Origin: Pseudomonadota bacterium
GTDB lineage: Bacteria > Pseudomonadota > Gammaproteobacteria > Competibacterales > Competibacteraceae
DNA length: 64,000 nt
Direction: 5' to 3'
Assembly: GCA_022709365.1 (NCBI GenBank)
Contig: JAKLIY010000007.1
Location: 1 to 64,000, forward strand
Shown here in pieces: positions 44,759 through 56,804 of this stretch; the first letter of the stretch is position 1, and the number at the start of each line of letters is the position of its first letter. The position numbers and the translations under genes were made by a program. The notes beneath the pieces are model-generated. The model saw nothing but the letters and a program-made list of their open reading frames with translations. It was not told the origin of the DNA and did no database searches.

Positions 44759-46093
44759 ATGAACCTCACGATGGAACAAATTACCGCATTGGCGCCGGAC
44801 GCCGCGTCGGTGAAGGCTGGGCGCGGGCTGGTGAATTCAGCGAAATGGCCGACCCTGGGACAATCTGCAAACGCGCTGTGGGGCGAGTGTCAGGGCAGCG
44901 GCAGCAAGCCTTACCAGGTTTCTGTCGATCTCGGCGGCCCGGCGTTCAAATGCACCTGCCCCAGTCGCAAGTTTCCCTGCAAACACGGTCTGGGCCTGCT
45001 GTGGCTGGCGGTGGAAAAACCGGCGACAGTGCAAATCGGCGATCCGCCGCCGTGGGTCGCCGACTGGTTGGCGGTGCGGCATGGGAAAGTTGAAAAGCAG
45101 GCTGCGGTGGCTGCTGGAAAAAAGGACGCTCCCGCAGACGCCGAAGCCGCCGCCAAACGTGCGGCGAAGCGGTTGAACCAGATGGGCGAGGGCGGCGCGG
45201 AACTGGCGCGCTGGTTGTCCGATCAGGTTCGTCAGGGTCTGGCGACGTATCCTCAGCAGTCGGCGACTTATTTTGCAGGTGTGGCGGCGCGGCTGGTGGA
45301 TGCTAAAATCCCCGGCCTGGTCAACGAGATGGTCCGCCTGGAATCCTTCATCCATTCCGGCGACGGCTGGCCGCAACGGGTCCTCGGGCAACTGGGTCGG
45401 ATGTCCTTGATCACCGAGGGTCTGAGCCGCTTTTCGACCTTGCCGGAATCATTGCAAGGCGATCTCCGCGCTGTGCTGGGCTGGGCCATGGATAAAGAGG
45501 AGGTTTTAGCGAACCCGCAGCGCGTGACCGATGACTGGTGCGTGTTGGGTCAAGTCTTTACCGAACGGGATCGACTGTGGGAGCGCCGCACCTGGCTGCT
45601 GGGCCGAACCCAGGCCCAGCCAGCGCTGCTCCTCGATTTCATGCACGGCCAGCGCAGCTTTCCCGTTCCCCTGGTAGTGGGAACGAGTGTTCAGGCAGAG
45701 CTGGCCTTCTATCCTTCGGCTTATCCGTTGCGGGCGTTGCTGGTGAATCCGCCGGAATCCGCCCGGCCCTTGCGCGAACCGGTTCCCGCCCTGCGCGACT
45801 TTGACGCGGCGCTGGCGGCTCGCGCTGCGGCGCTAGCGGTCAATCCCTGGCTGTTGGCCTATCCTTTCGCGGTTGAAAATGTGATTCCCCTGCGTCGGCA
45901 TGGGGCTTGGCGGCTGCGCGACGTTCAGGGCGCAGAGTTGCCGCTGAACATGGCGGATCGGGACGCCTGGGAGTTGCTCGCCATTTCCGGCGGCCATCCC
46001 GTCGCCATCTTCGGTGAATGGAGCGACAACGAGTTCCGGGCGCTGGGTGTCTGGGCTGATGGCTTTCACGGTCTGGGCAGTGCTGAAAGTTAA
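44759..46093 (+). CDS. SWIM zinc-finger protein
   Basis: The 444-residue product starts at ATG 44759 behind GAAGG. The SWIM finger CTCPSRKFPCKH (C65, C67, C74, H76) fits CxC-x6-CxH. The remainder is helical, with a WLSDQVRQGLATYPQ segment, without other known motifs. In many bacteria SWIM proteins of this type are encoded beside DUF5691, MoxR-ATPase and VWA genes of unknown joint function. Here the DUF5691 gene follows after a Uma2 gene, while the ATPase and VWA genes are absent. Confidence 0.88.
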   Translation: MNLTMEQITALAPDAASVKAGRGLVNSAKWPTLGQSANALWGECQGSGSKPYQVSVDLGGPAFKCTCPSRKFPCKHGLGLLWLAVEKPATVQIGDPPPWVADWLAVRHGKVEKQAAVAAGKKDAPADAEAAAKRAAKRLNQMGEGGAELARWLSDQVRQGLATYPQQSATYFAGVAARLVDAKIPGLVNEMVRLESFIHSGDGWPQRVLGQLGRMSLITEGLSRFSTLPESLQGDLRAVLGWAMDKEEVLANPQRVTDDWCVLGQVFTERDRLWERRTWLLGRTQAQPALLLDFMHGQRSFPVPLVVGTSVQAELAFYPSAYPLRALLVNPPESARPLREPVPALRDFDAALAARAAALAVNPWLLAYPFAVENVIPLRRHGAWRLRDVQGAELPLNMADRDAWELLAISGGHPVAIFGEWSDNEFRALGVWADGFHGLGSAES

Positions 46094-46114
46094 GCGATGC
46101 CCATGGAGGTTGAT

Positions 46115-46852
46115 ATGACGGCAACCGCACGAGCGGCTTCGGCGACGAAGCCTCGCGCCTTTCTCACTCAACCCGCTGAAGTGGTTTATCCCGACAGCGA
46201 CGGCAAACCGATGGCGGACAATACCCGGCAGTTTGACTATATCGTAATGATTCAGGGCGGGCTGGCGGCGCTGTTCGCGGATCGACCGGATGTGTTTGTC
46301 GCCGGTGATCTGCTCTGGTATCCGGTCGAGGGCAATATTCAAATCCGTGCTGCGCCCGATGCGATGGTGGCGTTTGGGCGACCGCCGGGCTACCGAGGTT
46401 CCTATATACAATGCCGTGAGGACGGCATCGCCCCGCAAGTCGTGTTTGAGGTGCTGTCGCCGGGTAATACCCGGGCCGAGATGCGCCGCAAATTGCAGTT
46501 CTATGAACAGTATGGCGTCGAGGAATACTACGAATACGATCCGGATCGGGGAACGCTGAAAGGTTGGCTGCGCCAAAACGAGCGGCTGGAGCCGATTGCC
46601 GCTATGGAAGGCTGGGTCAGTCCGCGACTGGGGATTCGATTTAGCCTGGAGGGAACTGATTTAGTGCTGTACCGACCGGATGGGCGGCGCTTTGAGACTT
46701 TCGTCGAATTGGAGCAGCGGGCTGAAGTCGAGCGGCAACGGGCTGATGCTGAACGGCAACGGGCTGATGCTGAACGGCAACGGGCAGAACGACTAGCGGC
46801 GCAATTGCGGGCTTTGGGTATTGATCCTGGTATAGGCGATGGATCCTCATGA
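46115..46852 (+). CDS. Uma2-family putative endonuclease
   Basis: The 245-residue protein belongs to the Uma2 (DUF820) family with a PD-(D/E)XK fold. Core segments are VFVAGDLLWYP, IRAAPDAMVAFG (acidic site), PQVVFEVLSPGNTRAEMRRKLQFYEQYGVEEYYEYDPDRGTL, with E then K in the usual spacing. The C-terminus is a short coiled coil of repeated QRADAER. ATG 46115 is preferred to 46097 because GGAGGT precedes it. It sits inside the SWIM-DUF5691 pair and overlaps the next gene by 4 bp. The biological role of the family is unknown. Confidence 0.88.
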   Translation: MTATARAASATKPRAFLTQPAEVVYPDSDGKPMADNTRQFDYIVMIQGGLAALFADRPDVFVAGDLLWYPVEGNIQIRAAPDAMVAFGRPPGYRGSYIQCREDGIAPQVVFEVLSPGNTRAEMRRKLQFYEQYGVEEYYEYDPDRGTLKGWLRQNERLEPIAAMEGWVSPRLGIRFSLEGTDLVLYRPDGRRFETFVELEQRAEVERQRADAERQRADAERQRAERLAAQLRALGIDPGIGDGSS

Positions 46853-48351
46853 ACCTCTGGACTGACTTGACTGCTGCGGCGCTGTTAGGAACCGGACGAG
46901 GTTTCGTGCCCGTTCCCCTGCCGGGCCGGTTGAACGAATTGCTGGTAGATTCCCCGGCGGAAGAGCGCCTGCTGCGCACGGCGGGCATTCTGGCGACGGT
47001 GCAGATGGCGGCATTGACGGTGAACCCATCGGCAAAACCAGCGCCCGTGTCGGCTTTGCCGGAAACCGCATTGCCGGTCACTGAACCGGAAATGTCCGCG
47101 CTGCTCGCCCGGATTATTGAAAAGGGTCAAACACCATTGCTGGTTGAAGCCTGTCGCTTGCTGGCTGGCGCTGGACGCTGTCTGCCGCCCCGTTTGTTGC
47201 CCCGCGTTTTGGAACTGGGTCGCCAGTCCGCCGCATTGCGGGAGCCGCTGCGTCAGGCGCTTGGTCAGCGGGGCGCGTGGCTGGCAGCGCAAAATCCCGA
47301 CTGGAAATTCGCCGCTCTGTCCAGCGTTGAACTCGATGAGCCGCGTCTGTGGGATGAGGGCGATATTCGCCAGCGAACAGCTTTTCTGCGCCGTTTGCGG
47401 ATGACGGATCCCGCTGAAGCGCGCCGACTGCTTGAAACCGCGTTCGCTGGGGAAACGGCCCGCGACCGGGTGCTGCTCCTGCCGGCGCTGGGCGAAAATC
47501 TGGGGCCAGAGGATGAACCGTTTCTGGCCGCGACCTTGTCCAACGACCGCAGCAGGGAAGTTCGGGCCATCGCCGCTGCTCTGCTGTCGCGACTGCCCGA
47601 CAGCGAGTTTGCCCAGCGCATGGCTGCCCGGCTGGAATCCTGCATTCGCAACGAGCGTAAACGTTTACGCACGGTCACGGTGATCGAACCGCCGCTGGCT
47701 TTTGCGCCGGACTGGAAAGCCGATGCCTTGGAAGAACAGCCGCCTGCTCAGGCGAAACTGGGTGAACGGGCCTGGTGGCTGCTGCAAATGGTCAGTTACA
47801 CACCACTGGATTGGTGGGAAGCAAAACTGGCGCTGGACCCGGACAACATTCTCGTCCTGGCGGCCAAGGGTGAGTGGAAGTCCGCGCTGCTGGCGGGGTT
47901 CCGCATCGCGATCAGCCGCCAGCCGGGGCAAACCGCTTGGACGACGGCCCTGCTGAAACGCGGCGGTTTTTCCCATCAGGAAGCGGTCCAACTGGCGCTT
48001 ACTCTGGCTCCGGCTGATGCGGACGCCGCGTTACAGCACATTTTCGCCGATACCGATGACGCCAACCTTGCGGCGCAGGTCATTGAAACTGCTGATTTTG
48101 CCTGGAGTCTGGCGCTGTGGCGGATAGCGCAACAGAAACTCCCGCGCTGGCTGGCTTCACGCGACTGGCGGTTCCGCACGGCGCTTCCTCAACTGGCTTA
48201 CCGCATTCCGCCTACTGTGCTGGATGATGCTCTGGTTTGGCCAGAAAAGACGCAATTTGCCGATGCTATCGCCGAATTTACTGCGATCCTGGAAGAGCGG
48301 CGGGCTTTGTATCAAAGTTTTCAAGCTCCAGGCGTCAGGCTCCAAGTTTGA
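46849..48351 (+). CDS. DUF5691-family protein
   Basis: The 500-residue helical protein begins MNLWTDLTAAALLGTGRG and has HEAT-like helical pairs (LPALGENLGPEDEPFLAATLSNDRSREVRAIAAALLSRLP), then MVSYTPLDWWE, all typical of DUF5691. It starts in a 4-bp overlap with the Uma2 gene. The last residues (FQAPGVRLQV) look out of character and may come from adjacent rearranged DNA. Function is unknown; family members accompany SWIM proteins. Confidence 0.85.
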   Translation: MNLWTDLTAAALLGTGRGFVPVPLPGRLNELLVDSPAEERLLRTAGILATVQMAALTVNPSAKPAPVSALPETALPVTEPEMSALLARIIEKGQTPLLVEACRLLAGAGRCLPPRLLPRVLELGRQSAALREPLRQALGQRGAWLAAQNPDWKFAALSSVELDEPRLWDEGDIRQRTAFLRRLRMTDPAEARRLLETAFAGETARDRVLLLPALGENLGPEDEPFLAATLSNDRSREVRAIAAALLSRLPDSEFAQRMAARLESCIRNERKRLRTVTVIEPPLAFAPDWKADALEEQPPAQAKLGERAWWLLQMVSYTPLDWWEAKLALDPDNILVLAAKGEWKSALLAGFRIAISRQPGQTAWTTALLKRGGFSHQEAVQLALTLAPADADAALQHIFADTDDANLAAQVIETADFAWSLALWRIAQQKLPRWLASRDWRFRTALPQLAYRIPPTVLDDALVWPEKTQFADAIAEFTAILEERRALYQSFQAPGVRLQV

Positions 48352-48394
48352 CCTTACACCGTTCAGGGCCGAACTTGACCCTGTTAAGACTTCT

Positions 48395-48634
48395 TCAGTG
48401 TATATCCGGCAACCACTTCTTGGCACTGGCCTTTTTCCCCAGATCGGTTTTTCCGCAACGGCTCACCAGCGCCTGGTAAAACCGCTGCGCGCCCTTGGCG
48501 TCGAGGTTCTTGATCCAGTTGCCGGCAGTGGCGAGAACCAACGCAGTTTGATTCGACTGATCGGGCATTAACTGAGCCGCGTTCCAGGCCAAATCAGCGG
48601 CGCGATAGCGGTACCATTTCTCAATAGGTTCTGA
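48395..48634 (-). pseudogene. C-terminal relic of an unidentified protein
   Basis: A reverse-strand frame entering after a stop codon gives EPIEKWYRYRAADLAWNAAQ, then a segment with NWIKNLDAKGAQRFYQALVSRC, and ends WLPDIH. The composition and helical pattern look like the end of a real TPR-type protein, but no start or N-terminus is left. The family is not identified. Confidence 0.5.
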
Positions 48635-48889
48635 ACGATTGGTTTAAGGTCCTGCAGTGGTGTAACTCGCAAAATTATTCAAATTAATGAGAATTGGTAT
48701 GAAACACAAGAACCATCTGGCGGTGGGCCGAACCCGCCGACGGTGGCAACAACCCGCCTTGGCGCTGGGTTGCGGTTGACCGGGTGGCATCAACAGGGAA
48801 ACCTGCCTATTCTCACCCTCCAGCTCGCCCGGCACCCCCTCGGCGAACATCCGAGCCATCGCCTCGCGCCAGTGTTCCAGTTCGGCGCA

Positions 48890-48997
48890 AATCTGACTGA
48901 TGCGCAATGGCGGTACGCCCATCGCCTTGGCCAGTGCGTATTGCGACAGCCCCAGCGGAATCAGAAATTCCTCGCGCAGTACTTCGCCCGGATGGAT
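48890..48997 (-). pseudogene. HigA/VapI-type antitoxin relic
   Basis: The reverse frame reads IHPGEVLREEFLIPLGLSQY, then ALAKAMGVPPLRISQI. This is the N-terminal helix-turn-helix of HigA-family antitoxins, normally preceded by a start codon and followed by a conserved second half. Here a stop precedes it, no ATG is available, and unrelated sequence follows ISQI. The 18-bp motif lies 37 bp before its first residue. Confidence 0.65.
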
Positions 48998-49033
48998 GTT
49001 TGAGGGAGCATTTGCTCAAACAGAATCCCCAGT

Positions 49034-49228
49034 GTCAGAAAATTTTACAGTGGTTTTGGGACTTGTTGCCGTGGATCAACGGGAGATAGCGGTTCGCAGG
49101 CTCTAAAGGCGTCAGAAAATTTTACAGTGATTAAACTTGTTATTTATCAAGTAATTAATAATTTTGAGCGTTTTTAGGCGGGTTCAAACCGGGTTTATGG
49201 CTGTCCGGTTGTCGGAGAATTTTACACT
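49034..49228 (-). repeat. Three copies of the 18-bp motif found also at 10626
   Basis: GTCAGAAAATTTTACAGT occurs at 49034-49051 and 49111-49128, and GTCGGAGAATTTTACACT at 49211-49228. These are the reverse complement of the two copies at 10626-10667. Spacing here is 77 and 100 bp. No transposase frame lies near. Confidence 0.7.
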
Positions 49229-49439
49229 AGTAAATCAGTCAACTTTTCATATTTTATTGATATTTATATAAATTTAATGTTGGTTTTTTTTTTGCATACC
49301 AGTGAGGTGGAAATCAAGCATGTTTGTGTGATTACGCATTCACACTAGTTCTCACGGATTTCAGAGGCTGTACAAAAACGCTTCTGAGCTTCTGAGAGAC
49401 TCCAAACCTAAAGTTCTTCATTCGGAGATAGGTACGCAA

Positions 49440-50285
49440 ATGAATAAAATGAATAAGCTGTTGTTAGCGCTCGCGCCGATCCTTTGTATCGGTACTTTTA
49501 ACACCGCCAACGCTCTTGTCACCATACCCCAGACCGCACTCATTCAGTCTACCGACTCGAACACTGTGCCTGGGACCCATATGTACACCAGCGACTACGG
49601 TGCCGTGGCGGTCATGACGGGGGGTGGTAATGCCGCTAACGTCGGCGTTGCATCGGGACGAAACGATGATGGGTTCCAAGGCCCAATTAGCTTGGGTTTT
49701 ACCTTGAATTTTTTTGAAGTTGACTACACCCAATTCTGGGCTAATAACAATGGCAATATCAGCTTTACGGGGGGTATTTCGAGCTATATCCCAACAGGAC
49801 CCATCGGTGCAACCATACCGGTAATTTCCCCATTTTTTGGTGACGTGGATACTCGCAACACTTCTTCCGGTGTGATGCATGTAAACACGCTCGCTGACGA
49901 GACTATCGTTACATGGGATCAGGTAGGGTATTATAACGCAATTGCCCCCCCAACCAACACTTTTCAATTGGTCGTGCGTGGCCCAGACTATAATATTCCG
50001 GTGGGAGAAGGGACGATCGGTTTCTTCTACGGCGACATGGATTGGGAAGTTACGCAGACAAGTATTACAGCCGCAGTCGGCTTTGGTGATGGCGCAGGCA
50101 CTAATGACGTGGCGCTTGAAGGATCCAACGCATCAGGATTAAACACGGTTCTGGATAACCACCATCTCTGGTTCAATGTAAATCTTGAGCCAGTACCGCC
50201 AGTTCCAACCCCAGAACCCGCCTCGCTCGCTCTGCTCGGCATTGGCTTGGCCGGTCTGGGCTTCATGCGGCGTCGGCGGACCTGA
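49440..50285 (+). CDS. Nidogen-like PEP-CTERM exported protein
   Basis: The 281-residue product has a signal peptide (LLLALAPILCIGTFNTANA). A nidogen-like beta domain follows, with YTQFWANNNGNISFTGG, ISPFFGDVDTRN and TIVTWDQVGYY. The C-terminus is TPEPASLALLGIGLAGLGF plus RRRR, a standard PEP-CTERM exosortase signal. It should be exported and processed for the cell surface or extracellular matrix. The exosortase is not in this window. A good terminator follows. Confidence 0.88.
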   Translation: MNKMNKLLLALAPILCIGTFNTANALVTIPQTALIQSTDSNTVPGTHMYTSDYGAVAVMTGGGNAANVGVASGRNDDGFQGPISLGFTLNFFEVDYTQFWANNNGNISFTGGISSYIPTGPIGATIPVISPFFGDVDTRNTSSGVMHVNTLADETIVTWDQVGYYNAIAPPTNTFQLVVRGPDYNIPVGEGTIGFFYGDMDWEVTQTSITAAVGFGDGAGTNDVALEGSNASGLNTVLDNHHLWFNVNLEPVPPVPTPEPASLALLGIGLAGLGFMRRRRT

Positions 50286-50312
50286 TCGCTGGGATTGTTG
50301 AAGCAACACAAA

Positions 50313-50338
50313 ACGGCGGCCTTCGGGCCGCTGTTTTT
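50313..50338 (+). terminator. Intrinsic terminator of the PEP-CTERM gene
   Basis: ACGGCGGCC and GGCCGCTGT pair around TTCG with one wobble and are followed by TTTTT, 28 bp behind the stop codon. Confidence 0.85.
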
Positions 50339-50445
50339 GTTGGGCGTAGCTCGGCGCCGGGCCAGGATCCAAAGCGCCAGCAACCCCGTAGCCAGAAGAA
50401 TCCAAGGGATGAAGGCAGAGTCGTCAGAGTACTTGAAGCAACGTC

Positions 50446-52744
<2,299 letters not shown>

Positions 52745-52764
52745 GCTGGCGCTGGATTCCAAAG

Positions 52765-52808
52765 CTCCCCTCTCCCCTTGTGGGAGAGGGGTCGGGGGTG
52801 AGGGGGGA
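52765..52808. repeat. Dispersed GC-rich palindrome between dut and algC
   Basis: CTCCCCTCTCCCCTTGTGGG followed by AGAGGGG forms a hairpin, then GTCGGGGGTGAGGGGGG. It fills the 66-bp gap and overlaps the possible extended frame of algC, where it would code PSPPTPLPQGERG. Confidence 0.6.
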
Positions 52809-52809
52809 T

Positions 52810-53271
52810 TCAATGCCGCCCGGAATGACCGAAGCCGCCAGTTCCGCGCTTACTGGGGGTGAATTCAGCGACCACTTCAAACTGCGCCCGCACCACCGGC
52901 ACGATGATCAGTTGTGCGATGCGCTCGCCGACCGCGATAGTGAACGGCGCATGACCCCGGTTCCAGCACGACACCAGCAATTCGCCCTGATAATCGCTGT
53001 CGATCAGCCCGACCAGATTGCCCAGCACGATGCCGTGTTTGTGGCCGAGGCCGGAGCGTGGCAGCACCATCGCTGCCAAACCGGGATCAGCAATGTGAAT
53101 CGCCATGCCGGTAGGAATCAGGTGCGTTTCGCCGGGATGCACGGTCAGCGGTTCCGCCAGACAGGCACGCAAATCGAGACCTGCTGAACCGGCAGTCGCA
53201 TATTCCGGCAAAGGGAGTTCCTGACCGAGGCGGGGATCAAGGATTTTCAGTTCAATCGGTTGGGGATTCAT
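52810..53271 (-). CDS. dut: dUTP diphosphatase Dut
   Basis: Dut hydrolyses dUTP to dUMP, keeping uracil out of DNA and supplying thymidylate synthesis. The 153-residue trimeric enzyme shows its five motifs: [38 protein letters not shown] and the glycine-rich [10 protein letters not shown] at the C-terminus. Its start overlaps the coaBC stop by one base. Length is normal. Confidence 0.96.
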   Translation of the reverse strand: MNPQPIELKILDPRLGQELPLPEYATAGSAGLDLRACLAEPLTVHPGETHLIPTGMAIHIADPGLAAMVLPRSGLGHKHGIVLGNLVGLIDSDYQGELLVSCWNRGHAPFTIAVGERIAQLIIVPVVRAQFEVVAEFTPSKRGTGGFGHSGRH

Positions 53272-54545
53272 CAGGATTTCCAGAGTCGATAGCGTTCGGC
53301 GATCAGCGCGATCAGTTGTTGCCCCAGCAGGGTTTTATCGGCCAGCGGCAAGATGCGCTCCCCGCCTTCCCACAGCACATGCAACTCGTTCTGTGCGCTT
53401 TCAAAACCGCTGCCGGGAATGCCAACCTGGTTCGCGGCGATCAAGTCCAGATTCTTGCGGCGGCGTTTGTCCTCAGCGTAGCGCAGCACGTCATGTGTTT
53501 CCGCCGCGAAGCCGACGGTGAAGGGCCGATGCGAACGCAGGGCAGCGACCTCGGCCAGAATGTCCGGGTTGCGGATCAATTCCAGCGTCAGCGTATCCTG
53601 AGTTTTCTTGATTTTCTGCTCGGCGGATTGAGCCGCGCGGTAGTCGGCAACGGCGGCGGTCGCAATGAACATATCCGCTTCCTGGACTCGGCTCATCACC
53701 GCCTCGTGCATTTCCAGCGCGCTTTCCACATCGATCCGCTCGACGCCGGACGGCGTTTTCAAATTCACCGGGCCGCTGATCAGAACCACCCGCGCCCCAG
53801 CCATTGCTGCGGCTTCCGCAACGGCGAAACCCATCCGCCCGGTGCTGCGATTGCTGATAAAGCGCACGGGATCGAGCGGTTCGCGGGTCGGGCCGGCAGT
53901 TAGCAGCACAGTCAACCCTTGCAGATCATGCGGCGCCAGCGGCCAGGCGGACGAAGTAGCGAGTTCCGTGCGCAGTTCCGCGCCGCCCCCTTTCGCGCCC
54001 AGTAACTCGACGACAAGATTGCGCAATTCCACCGGCTCCAGCATTCGCCCGGCACCGATTTCGCCACAGGCTTGCTCACCCGTGCCGGGTCCCCAGATGT
54101 TCACCCCGCGCCGCGCCAGCAACCGGCAATTATCCTGAGTCGCGGCATTTTGCCACATCAGCCGGTTCATCGCCGGCGCGACGGCAATCGGCTGATCAGT
54201 GGCCAGACAAAGGGTGCTGAGTAAGTCGTTCGCCATACCATGCGCCAGCCGGGCCAGGAAATCGGCAGTGGCCGGGGCGATCAGGATCAAATTCGCCCAG
54301 CGAGCCAGTTCAATATGCCCCATGCCCGCCTCGGCGCTGGCATCCAGCAGTTCGGTGCGCACCGGATAGCCAGACACCGCTTGAAAGGTTAGCGGCGCAA
54401 CGAAAGCGGTAGCGGCGGGCGTCATGGCGACTTGGACGGCAGCGCCGGATTCGCGCAATCGGCGGACCAGATCGGCGCTTTTGTAGGCAGCAATACCGCC
54501 CGTAACGCCTAACAGAATACGGATATGGGCCAGAGGTTGCAGCAT
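53271..54545 (-). CDS. coaBC: Bifunctional phosphopantothenoylcysteine synthetase/decarboxylase CoaBC (Dfp)
   Basis: This 424-residue fusion makes 4'-phosphopantetheine for coenzyme A. The CoaC flavoprotein half has [35 protein letters not shown] and the active-site cysteine in [13 protein letters not shown]. The CoaB half has [34 protein letters not shown] and [11 protein letters not shown]. It heads the reverse-strand coaBC-dut-algC-argB group. All motifs are complete. Confidence 0.96.
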   Translation of the reverse strand: MLQPLAHIRILLGVTGGIAAYKSADLVRRLRESGAAVQVAMTPAATAFVAPLTFQAVSGYPVRTELLDASAEAGMGHIELARWANLILIAPATADFLARLAHGMANDLLSTLCLATDQPIAVAPAMNRLMWQNAATQDNCRLLARRGVNIWGPGTGEQACGEIGAGRMLEPVELRNLVVELLGAKGGGAELRTELATSSAWPLAPHDLQGLTVLLTAGPTREPLDPVRFISNRSTGRMGFAVAEAAAMAGARVVLISGPVNLKTPSGVERIDVESALEMHEAVMSRVQEADMFIATAAVADYRAAQSAEQKIKKTQDTLTLELIRNPDILAEVAALRSHRPFTVGFAAETHDVLRYAEDKRRRKNLDLIAANQVGIPGSGFESAQNELHVLWEGGERILPLADKTLLGQQLIALIAERYRLWKS

Positions 54546-54793
54546 GGTAGAAGTTCCGGCGAGGTAGGGGGTAGGCGCAAGCTTAGCGAATATAGGGCCA
54601 CTTTCAAACTGACCTGAGTGGCTGATAAGTGCTCAGCCTCCTCCCCTAACAGCTATTAACGTAAGTCCTTTAGGCATCCCAGGGCGTTGTTCGGGTGATC
54701 CATGGAGTCCGCCTGGGGATGGTCGGATTTCCCGGCTTTTGGCCTCAAGCCTTCAGCCTTTAGCCTTAGCGCCTATGCTACAGTATTCACCCC

Positions 54794-56767
54794 ATGAAAT
54801 TCGAAGCCCTGTTCAATCTTCCCACCGCTGTGCGCCGGGTATTGTTAGTCGTTGGCGATACCTTTGCTGTGCTGATCGCGGTTTGGGCGGCGTTTGCGAT
54901 TCGCCGTGGCGAGATGTGGCCGGAGTTACTGCCGGAGGTGGCCTGGCTGTTTCCCCTCGCCGTTGTCATTGTGATCCCCACCTTTACCGTAGTGGGCGTA
55001 TACCGGCCCATCCTGCGCTACGCTGACGAAAGCCTGCTGTACACCATTATTTTGGCCGTGAGCGCCAGCATCTTGCTGCTGATGGCGGTCTGGGTGCTGC
55101 TGGGTGATGGTTTGTGGCTGCGCTCGTTCTGGTTGCTCTGCTGGCTGGTGCTGACGGCCCTGGCGGGCGGCGGCCGCCTGCTCATGCGGCGCTGGTTACG
55201 CCGTCGGTTTCGTCCGGGCGCAGTCCGCACGTCAGTCATCCTGTATGGCGCTGGTGAGGCCGGTGTGCAACTGGCGCTGGCTTTGCGCTACAGCGCTGAA
55301 TTCGAGCCGGTGGCGTTCGTAGATGATAATCCGCAACTGTGGGGGAGTATTGTGCGGGGTCTTAAGGTCTGGGCGCCGGTCAAATTACCGCGCCTGATTG
55401 CCAAACATGAGGCATCCCTGATCCTGCTGGCCTTGCCCTCGACGCCACACCGCCGCCGCCAGGAGATTCTGGAATCGCTGGCTGGATTGCCAGTGCGGGT
55501 CATGGATTTACCCACCCTGGCGGAATTGACCAGTGGCGCACGGCGTATTGATGAATTTCGTGAGATCGACGTGGCTGACATTCTCGGTCGCGATTCGGTG
55601 CAACCGAACCCGGCGTTGCTGCAGGCACCGATCCGGGGACAGACGGTGATGGTCACTGGCGCTGGCGGTTCGATTGGCGCGGAGCTGTGTCGGCAAATCC
55701 TGGCGCTGCACCCGCGTCGGCTGGTGCTCTTCGAACGCTCGGAATACGCTTTGTATTGCATTGAACAGGAACTACGGACGATGCTAGCCAATATGGACCA
55801 TTCCCTCACCCCCGACCCGGCCCAATACGAAGGCCGCATCGAGTTGATTCCCTTACTGGGTTCTGTAGCGCATCGCCGGCGCCTGCAGGTGGCTATGGAG
55901 CAATTTCAGGTAGAAACCGTCTATCACGCTGCCGCCTACAAGCATGTACCGATCGTCGAGTGCAACTTGATTGAAGGCGTGCAGAACAATGTATTTGGCA
56001 CCTGGCGCGCTGTCGAAGCTGCCCAGGCCGCCGGGGTCAAAACCTTCGTGCTGGTGTCGACCGACAAAGCAGTGCGGCCCACCAATGTGATGGGCGCTAC
56101 CAAGCGGCTAGCGGAATTGATTCTGCAGGGACTGGCTGCGGAAGGCAGCGCGACCCGGCTGTGTATGGTGCGGTTTGGCAACGTGCTGGACTCCTCCGGT
56201 TCGGTCGTGCCGCTGTTCCGCGAGCAAATTCGCAAGGGCGGGCCGGTGACGGTGACTGATCCTGAAGTGGAGCGCTACTTCATGACGATCCCGGAAGCGG
56301 CGCAACTGGTGATCCAGGCCAGCGCCCTGGCCCAGGGCGGGGAAGTGTTCTTGCTGGACATGGGTGAACCCGTGCTGATTTTGGAACTGGCCCGGCGGAT
56401 GATCCGCCTGTCTGGGCGGACAGTGCGGGATGAAGAACATCCCGATGGCGATATCGACATCCAGTTCACTGGCCTGCGCAGCGGCGAGAAACTGCGCGAG
56501 GAGTTGTTGATCGGGGTCGATGATGAGCCTACTACCCATCCGATGATCCGCCACGCCCGCGAGCAGTCCTTGCCGTGGCCGGTCGTGCGCGAGAGCCTGG
56601 CGCGGCTGGAAGCTGCTTCACACGCTTTCGATTATCCTGCCGTGCGAGCGATCCTGCGGGAAACGGTGGCGGAGTATCAGCCAGATAACGGCATTGAGGA
56701 TTGGGTATGGCGTGAGCGGCTCAAGAGGACAGGGGATTCTGGCGACACGCCCGGATGCCGGGCATAA
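54794..56767 (+). CDS. Membrane nucleotide-sugar 4,6-dehydratase (CapD/WbpM-type)
   Basis: The 657-residue product has four N-terminal transmembrane segments (about residues 15-130). A first Rossmann-like domain follows (SVILYGAGEAGVQLALAL), then the SDR catalytic domain with VMVTGAGGSIGAELCRQIL near residue 290. As in WbpM and PglF, the active-site Tyr is replaced by Met in NVMGATKRLAEL. It would make a 4-keto-6-deoxy UDP-HexNAc precursor for surface glycans. It ends 3 bp before a hairpin that is part of the tRNA-Pro-derived direct repeat. Confidence 0.93.
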   Translation: MKFEALFNLPTAVRRVLLVVGDTFAVLIAVWAAFAIRRGEMWPELLPEVAWLFPLAVVIVIPTFTVVGVYRPILRYADESLLYTIILAVSASILLLMAVWVLLGDGLWLRSFWLLCWLVLTALAGGGRLLMRRWLRRRFRPGAVRTSVILYGAGEAGVQLALALRYSAEFEPVAFVDDNPQLWGSIVRGLKVWAPVKLPRLIAKHEASLILLALPSTPHRRRQEILESLAGLPVRVMDLPTLAELTSGARRIDEFREIDVADILGRDSVQPNPALLQAPIRGQTVMVTGAGGSIGAELCRQILALHPRRLVLFERSEYALYCIEQELRTMLANMDHSLTPDPAQYEGRIELIPLLGSVAHRRRLQVAMEQFQVETVYHAAAYKHVPIVECNLIEGVQNNVFGTWRAVEAAQAAGVKTFVLVSTDKAVRPTNVMGATKRLAELILQGLAAEGSATRLCMVRFGNVLDSSGSVVPLFREQIRKGGPVTVTDPEVERYFMTIPEAAQLVIQASALAQGGEVFLLDMGEPVLILELARRMIRLSGRTVRDEEHPDGDIDIQFTGLRSGEKLREELLIGVDDEPTTHPMIRHAREQSLPWPVVRESLARLEAASHAFDYPAVRAILRETVAEYQPDNGIEDWVWRERLKRTGDSGDTPGCRA

Positions 56768-56770
56768 AAA

Positions 56771-56804
56771 AACCGCGCTAAGCGGTTGATTGATTTGGTC
56801 GGGG
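56771..56804 (+). repeat. Left copy of a 34-bp direct repeat containing the tRNA-Pro 3' end (att-like)
   Basis: Thirty-two of 34 positions match 58690-58723. The repeat includes a hairpin (AACCGCGCTAAGCGGTT) and TGGTCGGGG, the complement of the tRNA-Pro 3' CCCCGACCA. It lies exactly where the far attachment site of an element integrated into the tRNA gene would be. The hairpin also serves as terminator for the preceding gene. Confidence 0.7.

Larger units (their letters stand above)
48352..49439. other. Gene graveyard between the SWIM operon and the PEP-CTERM gene
   Basis: No intact gene is seen. The region holds a C-terminal relic on the reverse strand (48395-48634), a HigA-like relic (48890-48997), three inverted copies of the 18-bp motif (49034-49228), and an AT-rich stretch (49130-49440) that should contain the promoter of the PEP-CTERM gene. 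At 49363 the sequence AGAGGCTGTACAAAAACG resembles one end of the MITE-like element at 56981. Confidence 0.6.

Noticed and set aside
48644-48922. 92-codon reverse frame as an intact antitoxin gene
   Set aside because: It begins in the middle of a HigA helix-turn-helix and continues into unrelated sequence; treated as a relic.
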